This document shows positions 52,986-62,061 of a DNA stretch of 64,000 bases, in pieces. The position numbers were made by a program, and so were the translations under genes. The stretch covers positions 1,736,001-1,800,000 of the forward strand of contig CAXXUJ010000001.1 in the NCBI GenBank assembly GCA_963677695.2, written 5' to 3'. Position 1 is the stretch's first letter. The number at the start of each line of letters is the position of its first letter. Under the pieces are notes generated by a model. The model searched no databases and was not told the origin of the DNA. It was given only the letters and a program-made list of their open reading frames with translations. Source of the DNA: SABI01 sp963677695. GTDB lineage: Bacteria; Spirochaetota; Spirochaetia; Sphaerochaetales; Sphaerochaetaceae.

Positions 52986-54014
52986 ATGAGGCTTGCAATC
53001 TACGGTGCGGGATCACTCGGTACGGTACTCGGTGCCTTTCTGAGCGAGAAAGAGGTTCAGGTTGACCTGATCAGCAGAAACAAAGGCCACATAGAAGCGC
53101 TCAGGAAACAGGGCGCAATCATAACAGGAACCAGGGAATTCACTCAGAACGTCACAGCCCTCCTTCCCGAAGAAATGAAAGGTCTCTACGATATCATCTT
53201 CCTCCTTACCAAGACACTCGATAATACCAAAGTCGCTCAGTTCCTCTCTCCTCATCTCGCTCCTTCCGGCATGCTCTGCACCCTTCAGAACGGTCTCCCC
53301 GAACCTCTTCTCATCGATATCCTAGGGAAAGAGAGAGTGTCGGGGTGTACCGTGGGATGGGGTGCAACCCTTATAGATGACGGGCAAGTGGAAATCACAA
53401 GTGCCCTCGATACCTTCTCCTTCAATCTCGGTCTTCCCGTTCCCGGTCAGAAAGAGAAACTTCAGGAGATAGCATCGATCCTCTCACTTATGGGTCAGGT
53501 CACGATAGAAAAGAACTTCATCGGTGCGAGGTGGTCCAAGCTTCTCATCAATGCCGCTTTCAGCGGCGTATCGACTCTCCTCGGTACCACCTACGGAGGG
53601 ACGGTCTCCAATAAAAAATCGAGAAGAGCGGCACAGCTTGTGATGAAGGAGACGATCGACACAGCAAAGGCTGCCGGCATTGTGATAGAACCCGTACAGG
53701 GAAAGGATATCGTGAAACTGTTTGATTATCACAACCCTGTGAAGCATTGGGTGAGTTTCTCCCTCATCCCCATTGCCCTGAAAAAACACAAGGCACTCAA
53801 ACCGAGCATGCTTCAGGATATAGAGAAGGGCAAACCGTGCGAGGTCGATGGAATCAACGGTGTCCTTTCAGCGGAAGGGAGACGTGCAGGAGTTTCTACA
53901 CCGGTCAATGACCTTGTTGTCGATATCATCCACAGGATAGAGAGGGGAGAACTGACACCTTCTTGGGATAACCTCTCCCTCTTTGAACCACTTCTGAAAC
54001 AGGAGAAATCATGA
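52986..54014 (+). CDS. ketopantoate reductase family protein
   Basis: 342 residues. N-terminal NADPH loop AIYGAGSLGTVLGAFL, FLLTKTLDNTKVAQFL, NGLPEPLL and the catalytic Lys region ARWSKLLINAAFSGVSTLLGTTYGG; C-terminal PCEVDGINGVLSAEGRRAGVSTPVND. The family makes pantoate for coenzyme A; with 342 residues and no other pan gene near, a different 2-oxoacid substrate is possible. Ribosome site AAGGAGA. Overlaps the next gene by four bases (ATGA). Confidence 0.87.
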   Translation: MRLAIYGAGSLGTVLGAFLSEKEVQVDLISRNKGHIEALRKQGAIITGTREFTQNVTALLPEEMKGLYDIIFLLTKTLDNTKVAQFLSPHLAPSGMLCTLQNGLPEPLLIDILGKERVSGCTVGWGATLIDDGQVEITSALDTFSFNLGLPVPGQKEKLQEIASILSLMGQVTIEKNFIGARWSKLLINAAFSGVSTLLGTTYGGTVSNKKSRRAAQLVMKETIDTAKAAGIVIEPVQGKDIVKLFDYHNPVKHWVSFSLIPIALKKHKALKPSMLQDIEKGKPCEVDGINGVLSAEGRRAGVSTPVNDLVVDIIHRIERGELTPSWDNLSLFEPLLKQEKS

Positions 54015-54523
54015 GAAACGATACGATGATTGCCCGTCTTCTTCTGCGCTCTATTGCGTACAATGCAGGAGATGCAAAGAGGATAGCACACCTTGTGAAA
54101 GTTCACGGGTATGCCCGTGCAATCGGGTTGCTGGAACAGCTGAATGAAACTGAACAGCTCACGCTGGAAGCAGCGGCCGTCCTTCATGATATAGGGATCA
54201 GAATATGTGAGCAGAAGTACGAAGGAAGATGCTCAGGTGACCTTCAGGAAATTGAGGGACCTCCGATCGCCCGCTCCCTTATGGAAGAGCTCGGCTTTGA
54301 AGCCGATATCACTGACAGAGTCGCCTTCCTTGTCGCCCACCACCATACCTACACTCAGGTCGATGGCATAGATTATCAGATCCTGATCGAGAGTGACTTC
54401 CTTGTTAATTTCGATGAAGACGGAATGAGTGAGGAAACCATCAGAAAGGTGCTCGAGAAGATCTTCAAGACAAAAACCGGGACCGCGCTCTGCTCCCATA
54501 TATTCCTCGAAGAAAAGAACTGA
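54011..54523 (+). CDS. HD-domain phosphohydrolase
   Basis: 170 residues. The HD metal motif is seen as AHLVKVHGYARAIG, LEAAAVLHDIGIR, and VAHHHTYTQVDGIDYQILIESD: His, His-Asp and Asp ligands in order. Acts on an unknown phosphate ester or nucleotide; small stand-alone HD proteins are often nucleotidases. Coupled to the panE-like gene by an ATGA overlap. Converges with the purine operon. Confidence 0.88.
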   Translation: MRNDTMIARLLLRSIAYNAGDAKRIAHLVKVHGYARAIGLLEQLNETEQLTLEAAAVLHDIGIRICEQKYEGRCSGDLQEIEGPPIARSLMEELGFEADITDRVAFLVAHHHTYTQVDGIDYQILIESDFLVNFDEDGMSEETIRKVLEKIFKTKTGTALCSHIFLEEKN

Positions 54524-54529
54524 GACCTC

Positions 54530-55291
54530 TTATCCGTGCATCACAGGGATCTGGATCTCTGTGATGAAACGGGAATTGTCCCGCTCCACAAACTGATCGA
54601 GAATATTGAAGTTGACTTCCCATTCCGCCAGAGTGTTCTCTCCTGCAGATTTCCTGATCCTTTGTATCGATTTCAGGATACTTTCGTACGAACCCCTATG
54701 GTATCCGCACAGGTACTCCCCGCCCTCCAGGACGGACACATCGGCAGGGGAAGGTGTCTGTGACTCCTGAGGATTGTATTCGAAAAGGTATGCACCGAAA
54801 CGTTTCTTTCCCTCCTGGTAAAACACCAGTGTGGGGTGGAAGTAGAATACATCTGATCCGTAGAGCGTCTCTTCTGATCCTATGTTGATATAATATCTGT
54901 CGGGGAAGGTCCTGAGCTGGACCTGATCCAGGTGTTCCAGGGGAAGCTGCGCTTTGATGAACTCCAGTTTTCTCTGAATGGCAGAGTCGATATCGATCAG
55001 TTCTTTCCAGCGCTGCCGGAGAAGCGTGGACTGAGCATTGAGCTGCTGCATTGTATGTTCGAGTGTTCTGCTGTCGAGGTATTCCCTGATCTGTTCCAGT
55101 GAGTACCCTAAACGTCTCAGGTATCTGATTGATGCCACGTGGTAGACCTGATCGAACTTGTAGAGCCGGTACCCGGTCTGCTGATCCCTTTTTGAAGGAA
55201 CCAGGAGCCCTATGGAGTCATAGTAACGGAGCGTCTGGACGTTGATGGCGAAGAGGTCTGCCAGTTCCCCGATCGTGAAAAAGTCGTTCAT
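54530..55291 (-). CDS. MerR-family regulator with GyrI-like effector domain
   Basis: 253 residues. N-terminal MerR HTH (FTIGELADLFAINVQTLRYYDSIGLL and RQQTGYRLYKFDQV-like), a coiled-coil linker (about 85-125) and a C-terminal GyrI-like domain (AYLFEYN..., GEYLCGYHRGSY, AEWEVNFNILDQFV). Such proteins (BmrR type) bind small molecules with the C-terminal domain and twist a promoter with a long spacer. It is the last gene of the purine operon, and a perfect MerR-type promoter precedes the operon at 61283-61313, so a purine-related effector is likely (inference). Confidence 0.9.
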   Translation of the reverse strand: MNDFFTIGELADLFAINVQTLRYYDSIGLLVPSKRDQQTGYRLYKFDQVYHVASIRYLRRLGYSLEQIREYLDSRTLEHTMQQLNAQSTLLRQRWKELIDIDSAIQRKLEFIKAQLPLEHLDQVQLRTFPDRYYINIGSEETLYGSDVFYFHPTLVFYQEGKKRFGAYLFEYNPQESQTPSPADVSVLEGGEYLCGYHRGSYESILKSIQRIRKSAGENTLAEWEVNFNILDQFVERDNSRFITEIQIPVMHG

Positions 55292-55300
55292 GATCTAACA

Positions 55301-56239
55301 CTATCGTTTGTTACGTTCATAGGGAATACCCAGTGCCGCAGGATTATGACTCTTTCCGATTGAAAGGAGAAGAACAAGGATCGTGACGACATAGGGGAGC
55401 ATGGAAAAGGCCTGAGAGGGTATGGTTGAACCCAGGGTCCGTAACCGTATCTGTAGCGCTTCGGCTGAGCCGATGACAAGAGAGGCTATAAGGACGCCGA
55501 CAGGGTTTCTTCTTCCGAGTAGGACCACGACCAATGCGATATATCCTTTGCCGAAGGTGAGGTTTTCCTGAAAGAAGCCCAGCTTGACCATGGAAAGGTA
55601 TGCTCCTCCCAGTCCTCCCAGAGCTCCGTTGAGGATACCTGCGGTGTAGCGAACCGCATAGACCCTGATACCTGCGGTATCGGCAGCCCGAGGATTCTCT
55701 CCCACTGCATGAAGTACGATACCCCACTCAGTACGATAGAATATCACACTGAGGAAAACAACACAGAGCAGCAGGAGGTAGACGAAGGGATCCTGGTTGA
55801 ACAGCGCTTCTCCTAGAACGGGAATTCTGGAGAGAACGGGAATTTTTACGCTTTTGATCACCTGTATCGAGGGGAGTGTGGTGGTTTTTCCGAACTGCAT
55901 GAGAAAAAGAAAACTCGTCAGTCCCAGGAAAAGGAAGTTGAGAGCAAGACCTGCTATGGTCTGATCCGCCTTGAATCTGATGCTCAGCACAGCATGTATG
56001 AGGCTGACAGCCACACCGCCTGCTATCCCCGCAAGGATTCCGAGGAAGAGGCTCCCGCTGTTGAAGACTGCCCAGAAACTGAAATAGGAACCGCTGAGCA
56101 TAATAGCTTCCACTCCGATATTGCTTATTCCCGCCCTCTCGCTTATCGTCTCACCGAGACCTGCCAGCGCAATCGGAGTCGCCATTCTCACTGTTGCCGC
56201 GAGGAACGTTGTTACCAGAATCATCATGCCTGTATCCAT
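55301..56239 (-). CDS. purine nucleoside ABC transporter permease (Bmp/YufQ type)
   Basis: 312 residues, about eight to ten membrane helices. VRMATPIALAGLGETISERAGISNIGVEAIML is the characteristic N-terminal motif of this permease type (BPD_transp_2), with the conserved GENPRAADTAGIRV cytoplasmic loop. ATG 56239 has GAGGAG ten bases upstream; the longer frame overlaps the previous gene. Second of two permeases, nine bases before the regulator gene. Confidence 0.92.
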   Translation of the reverse strand: MDTGMMILVTTFLAATVRMATPIALAGLGETISERAGISNIGVEAIMLSGSYFSFWAVFNSGSLFLGILAGIAGGVAVSLIHAVLSIRFKADQTIAGLALNFLFLGLTSFLFLMQFGKTTTLPSIQVIKSVKIPVLSRIPVLGEALFNQDPFVYLLLLCVVFLSVIFYRTEWGIVLHAVGENPRAADTAGIRVYAVRYTAGILNGALGGLGGAYLSMVKLGFFQENLTFGKGYIALVVVLLGRRNPVGVLIASLVIGSAEALQIRLRTLGSTIPSQAFSMLPYVVTILVLLLSIGKSHNPAALGIPYERNKR

Positions 56240-56246
56240 ACGGTTC

Positions 56247-57263
56247 CTACTCCTCTCTCTCAGTGAACTGCCTTCGGGCAAGTATCAGAATGACAAGCAG
56301 TCCCATGATGATGCTTGCAATTGATGTCGGTACTCCGCTCGCTCTCTGCATCGCTGCTGAACCTACCTGCAGGGCCGCTATCCCTATGGCTGAAAGAACG
56401 ATTCCGAAGGGATGGTTCCTTCCCAGCAGGGAGACGACGATGGCAAGGTAGCCGTAGCTGGGACTGATCCCTTCCAGGAGTCTGTGGTGAAGTCCTGCGA
56501 TTTCAGAAACACCGGCAATACCTGACATCCCTCCGCTTATCAAAGCAGAGAGAATCAGGTGCCTCGGCACCGAGATTCCGCTGCATCTGCTTGCCCTCGG
56601 GTTGAGACCCACCGCTCTCATACAGAACCCGGTGGAGGTTCTGAACATCAGGATATAGATAAGCAGAGAACTGATGAGGGCGAGTATGATACCGGTATGG
56701 AGCCTTGTCGGCATCAGGAGCATGGTGAAGAAGGTGGACTCAGGCAAGGTCGGTGACATGGGGTAGGGGTAGGAGGGATCCTTCAGTGCTGTTCGTACCA
56801 GTATTCCGACTAAGTTGATTGCGATGTAGTTAAGCATGATGGTGTTGATGATCTCTGACAGTCCGAATTTCGCTTTCAGGAAGCCCGGTATCAGGGCCCA
56901 GAATCCTCCTGCCAGAAAACCGGCAAGGAGGGCAAGTATGATCATCAGCGGTGAGGGAATTGATGGAAACCACATCCCGAGGGCTGTGATGGCAATCGCT
57001 CCGAGGTATATCTGTCCTTCAGCTCCGATGTTGAGAAAACCTGTGCGGAAGCCCACGGACACTCCGAGTGCCGCGAACATCAGCGGTGTTGCACGGACAA
57101 GGACTTCTCCGATGGAATAGGTGGACCCGATGATTCCCATGAAGAAACTGGAAAGGGCTTCAGGTATGCTGCTCCCTACCATCGCGATGAGAATGAGCGA
57201 AACTGTAAGGACGATGAGGAACACTGCTGACCCCGATATCAGTGAGACCTTTCTCTGTTTCAT
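56247..57263 (-). CDS. purine nucleoside ABC transporter permease (YufP type)
   Basis: 338 residues with about ten helices. RATPLMFAALGVSVGFRTGFLNIGAEGQIYLG and MRAVGLNPRASRCSGISV match the larger of the two Bmp-system permeases. Starts four bases inside the end of the ATPase gene (ATGA). It forms the heterodimeric channel with the following gene product. Confidence 0.93.
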   Translation of the reverse strand: MKQRKVSLISGSAVFLIVLTVSLILIAMVGSSIPEALSSFFMGIIGSTYSIGEVLVRATPLMFAALGVSVGFRTGFLNIGAEGQIYLGAIAITALGMWFPSIPSPLMIILALLAGFLAGGFWALIPGFLKAKFGLSEIINTIMLNYIAINLVGILVRTALKDPSYPYPMSPTLPESTFFTMLLMPTRLHTGIILALISSLLIYILMFRTSTGFCMRAVGLNPRASRCSGISVPRHLILSALISGGMSGIAGVSEIAGLHHRLLEGISPSYGYLAIVVSLLGRNHPFGIVLSAIGIAALQVGSAAMQRASGVPTSIASIIMGLLVILILARRQFTEREE

Positions 57264-58768
57264 CTGAGCCTCCTGGTTTTTGATCCTGCCATCAGCATTC
57301 CTACATAGGTCAGATCGACATCATCGTTTTCGATGATGTCCGCGATGCGTCCTTTATGGATCACTGCGATTCTGTCGCTGAGGCGAAGAATCTCTTCAAG
57401 GTCACTGGAGATGAGGAGAACGGAGCATCCGCTCCTACGAAGCTCCCGCAGTATATTGTGCACATCTTCTGTAGCACCGATATCGAGACCGCGGGTAGGT
57501 TGGCTGGCGATGACAGCTCTTGGAGTACCTTCCAGCTCCCGTGCAAGAATCAGCTTCTGCTGATTCCCCCCTGACATATAGCGGACAGGAGTTTCAATGG
57601 AGGAGGTTTTGATTCCAAACGCTTTCACCGCCTTTTCAGCCATCTGCTGAACAGAGGTGAAATCGAGGAGAGAGTGCGTCTTATATTCTTTTTTCCTGTA
57701 GAGACTGAGAAGGAGATTTTCCTTCAGGTCCATGTCCAGAACGAGGGAATCCTGAAGTCTGTCATCTGAGATATATCCGATCCCCAGGTCTTTCCTCTGT
57801 TTTATCGTAAGCCGATTCAGCTTTTGTCCATCAAGAGAGATACTTCCTTCAGCAACACCGCTGATGCCGAGAATGACTTCTGCAAGCTCCTTCTGTCCGT
57901 TTCCATCTACTCCAGCCACTCCTATGATAGAACCCTGGGGAATCGTGAGTGACACAGGACCCAGACGTCTGTTCCCCGAGATGACAGAATCAAGGACAAG
58001 GGCTTTCCCTGTTTCCGTGATTGTTTCCGTTCTTTTATCATTCGTTTCAAGTTGTCGACCGATCATAAGGTTCGAGAGTTCTTCCTCGGTCGTATCGGCA
58101 GTCCTTACCACTCCCACGTTGCATCCGTCACGAAGAATCGTGATCCGGTCAGTAAGTGCCATCACCTCTTCAATATGGTGGGTGATGATAATTACTGAGT
58201 GCCCTTCTGCTTTCAGCTTCCTGAGAACATCGAACAGGCTTTCAACCTCCTGTGGGGTGAGAACTGCTGTAGGTTCATCAAGAATGAGCAGTTTTGCCTC
58301 ACGGTAGAGGACTTTTATGATCTCTACCCTCTGCTGCTGACCGACTGAAAGGGTTTTGACAAGAGCGCGGGGATCAACCGCAAGGTTGTATCTCTCGCTC
58401 AGCTCCTGAATGTTGTGGTCAAGAGTTCTCCTGTTCACAAAGGGGTGTCCAGGGTTCTTCAGTCCGAGGGTGATATTCTCACTGACAGTGAGGGTGGGAA
58501 CCAGCTGGAAATGCTGGTGCACCATTCCGATCTGGTGTGCGATAGCTTCCTTTGGGTTTTTAATACTCACTTCCTTTCCAGAAAGTTCGATCTTTCCGCT
58601 GTCACACTGGTAGAGTCCATAGAGAATGTTCATCAGTGTAGTCTTGCCGGCTCCGTTCTCTCCCAGCAACGCATGGATTTCTCCCGGTTCAACTGTGAGA
58701 TCGACGTGTGAGTTGGCACTCTTACCGAAGAACTGTTTGTCGATATTCGACATGCGCAAGAACGGCAT
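57260..58768 (-). CDS. purine nucleoside ABC transporter ATPase, two nucleotide-binding domains
   Basis: 502 residues. First domain: Walker A GENGAGKTT, signature LSVGQQQRVEI, Walker B LLILDEPTAVL. Second domain: a degenerate Walker A (VAGVDGNGQKELAEV), signature MSGGNQQKLILARELEG, and an AVIASQPTRGLDIGA segment in place of the normal Walker B. This fused, asymmetric form is typical for Bmp/YufO and monosaccharide importers. It powers uptake of the ligand bound by the protein encoded upstream. Confidence 0.95.
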   Translation of the reverse strand: MPFLRMSNIDKQFFGKSANSHVDLTVEPGEIHALLGENGAGKTTLMNILYGLYQCDSGKIELSGKEVSIKNPKEAIAHQIGMVHQHFQLVPTLTVSENITLGLKNPGHPFVNRRTLDHNIQELSERYNLAVDPRALVKTLSVGQQQRVEIIKVLYREAKLLILDEPTAVLTPQEVESLFDVLRKLKAEGHSVIIITHHIEEVMALTDRITILRDGCNVGVVRTADTTEEELSNLMIGRQLETNDKRTETITETGKALVLDSVISGNRRLGPVSLTIPQGSIIGVAGVDGNGQKELAEVILGISGVAEGSISLDGQKLNRLTIKQRKDLGIGYISDDRLQDSLVLDMDLKENLLLSLYRKKEYKTHSLLDFTSVQQMAEKAVKAFGIKTSSIETPVRYMSGGNQQKLILARELEGTPRAVIASQPTRGLDIGATEDVHNILRELRRSGCSVLLISSDLEEILRLSDRIAVIHKGRIADIIENDDVDLTYVGMLMAGSKTRRLR

Positions 58769-58787
58769 GGACTCTCCTTATCTTCAA

Positions 58788-58810
58788 CTGCCCCTTGAAA
58801 CAAGGGGCAG
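58788..58810 (-). terminator. intercistronic hairpin between the binding protein and the ATPase genes
   Basis: CTGCCCCTTG (58788-58797) pairs with CAAGGGGCAG (58801-58810), three-base loop. No T-run, so mRNA stabilisation is more likely than termination; same position as in the two TRAP operons. Confidence 0.6.
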
Positions 58811-58824
58811 ATAGATGAAACGTA

Positions 58825-59823
58825 TTATTTCGTTGCTGTCTCAATGACGGGAATCACAAGGCTTCCGTCAAGGATCTGTGCTCTTGCATCTGCAATGAGA
58901 GTTTTCACATCCTCAGGAATCTTTGATTCAAATCCATTATAGCCTGAAATGTCGACGACACCGTCTTTCATTCCGAGGTTGTAGACGCCGCCTTCATAGG
59001 TTCCTGCCTTCACCTTCTCTACTGCGGTAAGGACAAGAGCAGGTACACTGTATAGAGTTGATGCCATGACGGTATCAGGAGCAATAGAGTTCTGGTCATA
59101 GGAGTCACCTGTGGAGAGGAGTCCTCTCTCTTCAGCTGCCTTGATGACACCGGTTCCTGCCTGGTTCGCACAGTGTGAGAGTACATCTGCACCCTGGTCG
59201 GCCATGGAGATAGCTGCTTCCTTGCCGAGTGCGACATCTGTGAAGCTGCTTACATATGCATCAAGTACCTTGATGGAAGGATTGACTGCCTTTGCACCGA
59301 GTTTGTAGGCTTCGAGAACCTTGACGATGGAGGGCTGCTCGAATCCGCCGACAATACCGATAGTTCCAGTCTCCGACATGGAGGCAGAGAGCATACCCAT
59401 CAGGTACCCAGCCTGCTCACAGGCCATCACATAGGAAGCGACGTTATCGCTTGAAGAAGCAGACTCGATTGCCATGAAGGTTGCTTCAGGGAACTGAGCT
59501 GCCACTCTCACGGCAGGTTCTCCGTACTGGAAACCGTGACCGATGATGAGGTCATACCCCTTCGCAGCATAGTCCCTGAAAGCAGCTTCGCTGTCAGCGA
59601 TACTGACATTTTCAGAGTAGGCGGTTTCGAGGTCGTACGCCTCCTCAGCCTCTTTCAGACCGGCGAAAGCAACCGCATTCCAGCCCTGATCATTTGCAGG
59701 TCCGGAGAGCAGAAGAGCAACCTTCATCTTCCCGTCTGTACTCTCTTCTGTTTTTCCAGCGGCCATGAGAACCGCGGAACCGAGCACCAGAATCAAACAA
59801 GCTACCAGCAATGTTTTTTTCAT
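58825..59823 (-). CDS. BMP-family substrate-binding protein (purine nucleoside receptor)
   Basis: 332 residues. Signal peptide KKTLLVACLILVLGSAVLMAAG without a lipobox Cys, so probably free in the periplasm, unlike many spirochaete Bmp lipoproteins. Family markers: KVALLLSGPANDQGWNAVAFAGL, YDLIIGHGFQYGEPAVRVA, GIVGGFEQPSIVK and CANQAGTGVIKAAEERG. BMP proteins with this ATPase and permease set import nucleosides. ATG 59823 is preceded by GAGGAGAAATAAC; longer frames are not supported. Confidence 0.93.
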   Translation of the reverse strand: MKKTLLVACLILVLGSAVLMAAGKTEESTDGKMKVALLLSGPANDQGWNAVAFAGLKEAEEAYDLETAYSENVSIADSEAAFRDYAAKGYDLIIGHGFQYGEPAVRVAAQFPEATFMAIESASSSDNVASYVMACEQAGYLMGMLSASMSETGTIGIVGGFEQPSIVKVLEAYKLGAKAVNPSIKVLDAYVSSFTDVALGKEAAISMADQGADVLSHCANQAGTGVIKAAEERGLLSTGDSYDQNSIAPDTVMASTLYSVPALVLTAVEKVKAGTYEGGVYNLGMKDGVVDISGYNGFESKIPEDVKTLIADARAQILDGSLVIPVIETATK

Positions 59824-59864
59824 GTTATTTCTCCTCATCAGGGACATATCCCTCATAAAACACA

Positions 59865-61253
59865 TCAACGAAAGATTTCCGGGAACAGGTTTCTTACACG
59901 CTCGGTGCACACTTTTTCAGCTTTTTCTGCAAGGTCCTGTTCATCGATCTGTGTGAATGCTCCTTCACTCCACACCACATTCCCCCCTACCATGGTAAGG
60001 GCAACTTCATCAGTGAATCCGCCTCGGGCAAGAAGGTTTTTCGCATCATGGAGCGTTCCCGCCATTGAGAGCCTGGACACATCTATCGCAAATAGATCTG
60101 CAGCCTTTCCCACCTCAAGTGACCCTATATCTTCTCTTCCCAGAGTTTTTGCTCCATTCACCGTCGCAATTTTGAGCATGTCGTAGGACGAGGGGGCTGC
60201 TCCTCTCGTCTTGCTGAAATAGGACTGGGCAAGGTAGGCCATTCTCAAGGAATCCAGAAGGTTTGAACCGTCATTCGTTGCCGACCCGTCACAACCGAGC
60301 GATACATTCACACCGCTTTTCTGCATGGTCGGGATATCGAGGATAGGGAAACCCCCAAGGACCGCTGGGGCAGGGCAGTGAGAGACCCCTGTGCCGGTAC
60401 GGCTCAGGGTACTGAACTCATCTTCGGTAAGTTCCCACCCATGAGCCAGCCACACATCGTCTCCGACGAAACCGATCTTTTCAGCCCATTCAAGGGTTCT
60501 TCTCCCATGCCGTTCAAGCATGATCGGGTTTTCACCTTCTCCCAGATGGGTGTGGAGACGAACGCCCATTTCGCGTGCCAGTTTCACAGACTCGGTGAAT
60601 GTCTCTTCATAGCTGTTGATCGGCTGACAGGGAGCGACGACGATCTGCCTCATGCTGTTCGGCTCAGGATCATGGTAGGTTTCAATCAATCTTCTGCAGT
60701 CGGCAATGAATTCTTCAGTGCTCTCTACCATCTCAGGGGGAATGGTGCTTCCCTTCTCTTTCTCAAGGGTATTACAGCCCCTTCCCGCGTGGTAGCGGAT
60801 ACCGAGGAGTGAAGCGGCTTCCATCTGACGGTCAACAGGACTCTTCCCTGTCTTCGCCGTATAACAGTACTGGTGATCGAATGCGGTCGTACAGCCATGT
60901 TTGAGAAGATCGGACATGGCTACAAGAGAAGAATAGTAGATCACATCGCTGTCGATCTGAGCAAAGATCGGGTATATCTTATCGAGCCAGTCCACTACCA
61001 GCATATTCGGATAATCGATCGTGATGAGATTACGTACGAAGGTCTGAAAGAAGTGATGGTGGGTATTCACAAGACCCGGGTAGATGAAGTAACGGCTGCC
61101 GTCAATGATCTCTGCTCCCTGAGAAGGGAGATCGGTTCCAATGTCGATGATTTTATATCCTTCAATAAGGATATCGGAATTGTGATACACGGTATCGTGA
61201 GCATCACAGCTCACAATCGCCCTCACGCCTCGGATCAGTTTTCTCTTTTCCAT
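59865..61253 (-). CDS. 8-oxoguanine deaminase-like amidohydrolase
   Basis: 462 residues. Metal-dependent deaminase of the AtzB/8-oxoguanine deaminase group. Metal site and active site: LVNTHHHFFQTFVRNL, HTHLGEGENP, AHGWELTEDEFSTL and GCDGSATNDGSNLLDSLRMAYL (Asp ligand and DG-S pattern). Close in sequence to characterised 8-oxoguanine and guanine-type deaminases rather than to cytosine deaminases. It probably converts an imported oxidised or modified purine. ATG 61253 with GAGGTG is chosen over the GTG three codons upstream. First gene of the operon. Confidence 0.87.
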   Translation of the reverse strand: MEKRKLIRGVRAIVSCDAHDTVYHNSDILIEGYKIIDIGTDLPSQGAEIIDGSRYFIYPGLVNTHHHFFQTFVRNLITIDYPNMLVVDWLDKIYPIFAQIDSDVIYYSSLVAMSDLLKHGCTTAFDHQYCYTAKTGKSPVDRQMEAASLLGIRYHAGRGCNTLEKEKGSTIPPEMVESTEEFIADCRRLIETYHDPEPNSMRQIVVAPCQPINSYEETFTESVKLAREMGVRLHTHLGEGENPIMLERHGRRTLEWAEKIGFVGDDVWLAHGWELTEDEFSTLSRTGTGVSHCPAPAVLGGFPILDIPTMQKSGVNVSLGCDGSATNDGSNLLDSLRMAYLAQSYFSKTRGAAPSSYDMLKIATVNGAKTLGREDIGSLEVGKAADLFAIDVSRLSMAGTLHDAKNLLARGGFTDEVALTMVGGNVVWSEGAFTQIDEQDLAEKAEKVCTERVRNLFPEIFR

Positions 61254-61282
61254 CGTGTGCACCTCGTCAGCTTAATGAGGTC

Positions 61283-61313
61283 ACGATAAACCCTATAGTA
61301 ACTATAGGGTCAA
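61283..61313 (-). promoter_or_regulatory. MerR-type operator/promoter of the purine operon
   Basis: Minus strand TTGACC (61308-61313) and TATCGT (61283-61288) separated by 19 bases. The spacer holds a perfect inverted repeat, ACCCTATAGT and ACTATAGGGT around one base (61290-61310). This is the layout of BmrR/CueR-type promoters. Confidence 0.88.
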
Positions 61314-61377
61314 GAGATTGAATACATATTTTTTCTTCACTTCCTATATCATGTATTCAGTGGGATTCTTCAGTTTA

Positions 61378-61608
61378 TTATTCGATGAGGTTTTCAGGTT
61401 CAGGAATATGAAGATCCTTCTCAAGGTGAAAACCGATCCAGGCTCTCATAGCATCCTCAATCATGCTGTAGGCCTCATCCGGAGTTGCCCCGTCCGACAT
61501 GCAACCCTCAAGTTCCTTCACTGATACAAGGAGTGTTCCATCTTCGTCCTTTTTCATCTCTATCGTATAGGGGAGTTTTAAATAATCATCAACATTTTTT
61601 GAATTCAT
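61378..61608 (-). CDS. HicB-family antitoxin-like protein (solitary)
   Basis: 76 residues. The HicB fold is clear in KLPYTIEMKKDEDGTLLVSVKELEGCMSDGATPDEAYSMIEDAMRAWI (split: LEGCMSDGATPDEAYSMIED). No C-terminal DNA-binding extension. No hicA toxin frame is visible within 300 bases on either side, so it may be an orphan or its toxin has been lost. Confidence 0.8.
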   Translation of the reverse strand: MNSKNVDDYLKLPYTIEMKKDEDGTLLVSVKELEGCMSDGATPDEAYSMIEDAMRAWIGFHLEKDLHIPEPENLIE

Positions 61609-61640
61609 ATCCTGACTCTAAAAAAAGTTGGGCTACTTAA

Positions 61641-62061
61641 GGGACACAAAATAGTGTTTACATCGAACCCTTTGTTTCACCCGGTCTTTTATACTTAAAA
61701 ACTATCAGCTTAGCTACTGCTGTCAAGGAATATGAAGGAATAGGAAATATTCTGATGTTAATTGTTGCAGCACCCTTTGGGAATTATTCAGGAATTACTC
61801 TCTATATTTTCCGGGTGAGCCAAACAGCCTTGACCGAATGCATTGAAGAATTATCTAATTCAGGTTGAAACCATTGCTGCAGGTAGCAGCAGGTGATTGC
61901 AGATAGTATACAGGTGTATATGGTAGTACTTAAATATTTTTATAGTTTGACTAGTCCGGATCATTGACGCATGAAAAATACAATGGTATATATAAGGTAA
62001 ATCATCCCCATGAGCATTGCGTTTCATGGCAGCCCGCAATCGTGCGGGTTTCTTTTTGTTT
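61641..62061. other. AT-rich intergenic stretch with a possible gene remnant
   Basis: A plus-strand frame is open from stop to stop between 61641 and 61868 (75 codons, containing GNILMLIVAAPFGNYSGITL) but has no start with a ribosome site; it could be a decayed gene fragment. A hairpin (CCCGCA/TGCGGG) followed by TTTCTTTTTG lies at 62035-62059, just before the next gene. Confidence 0.3.
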
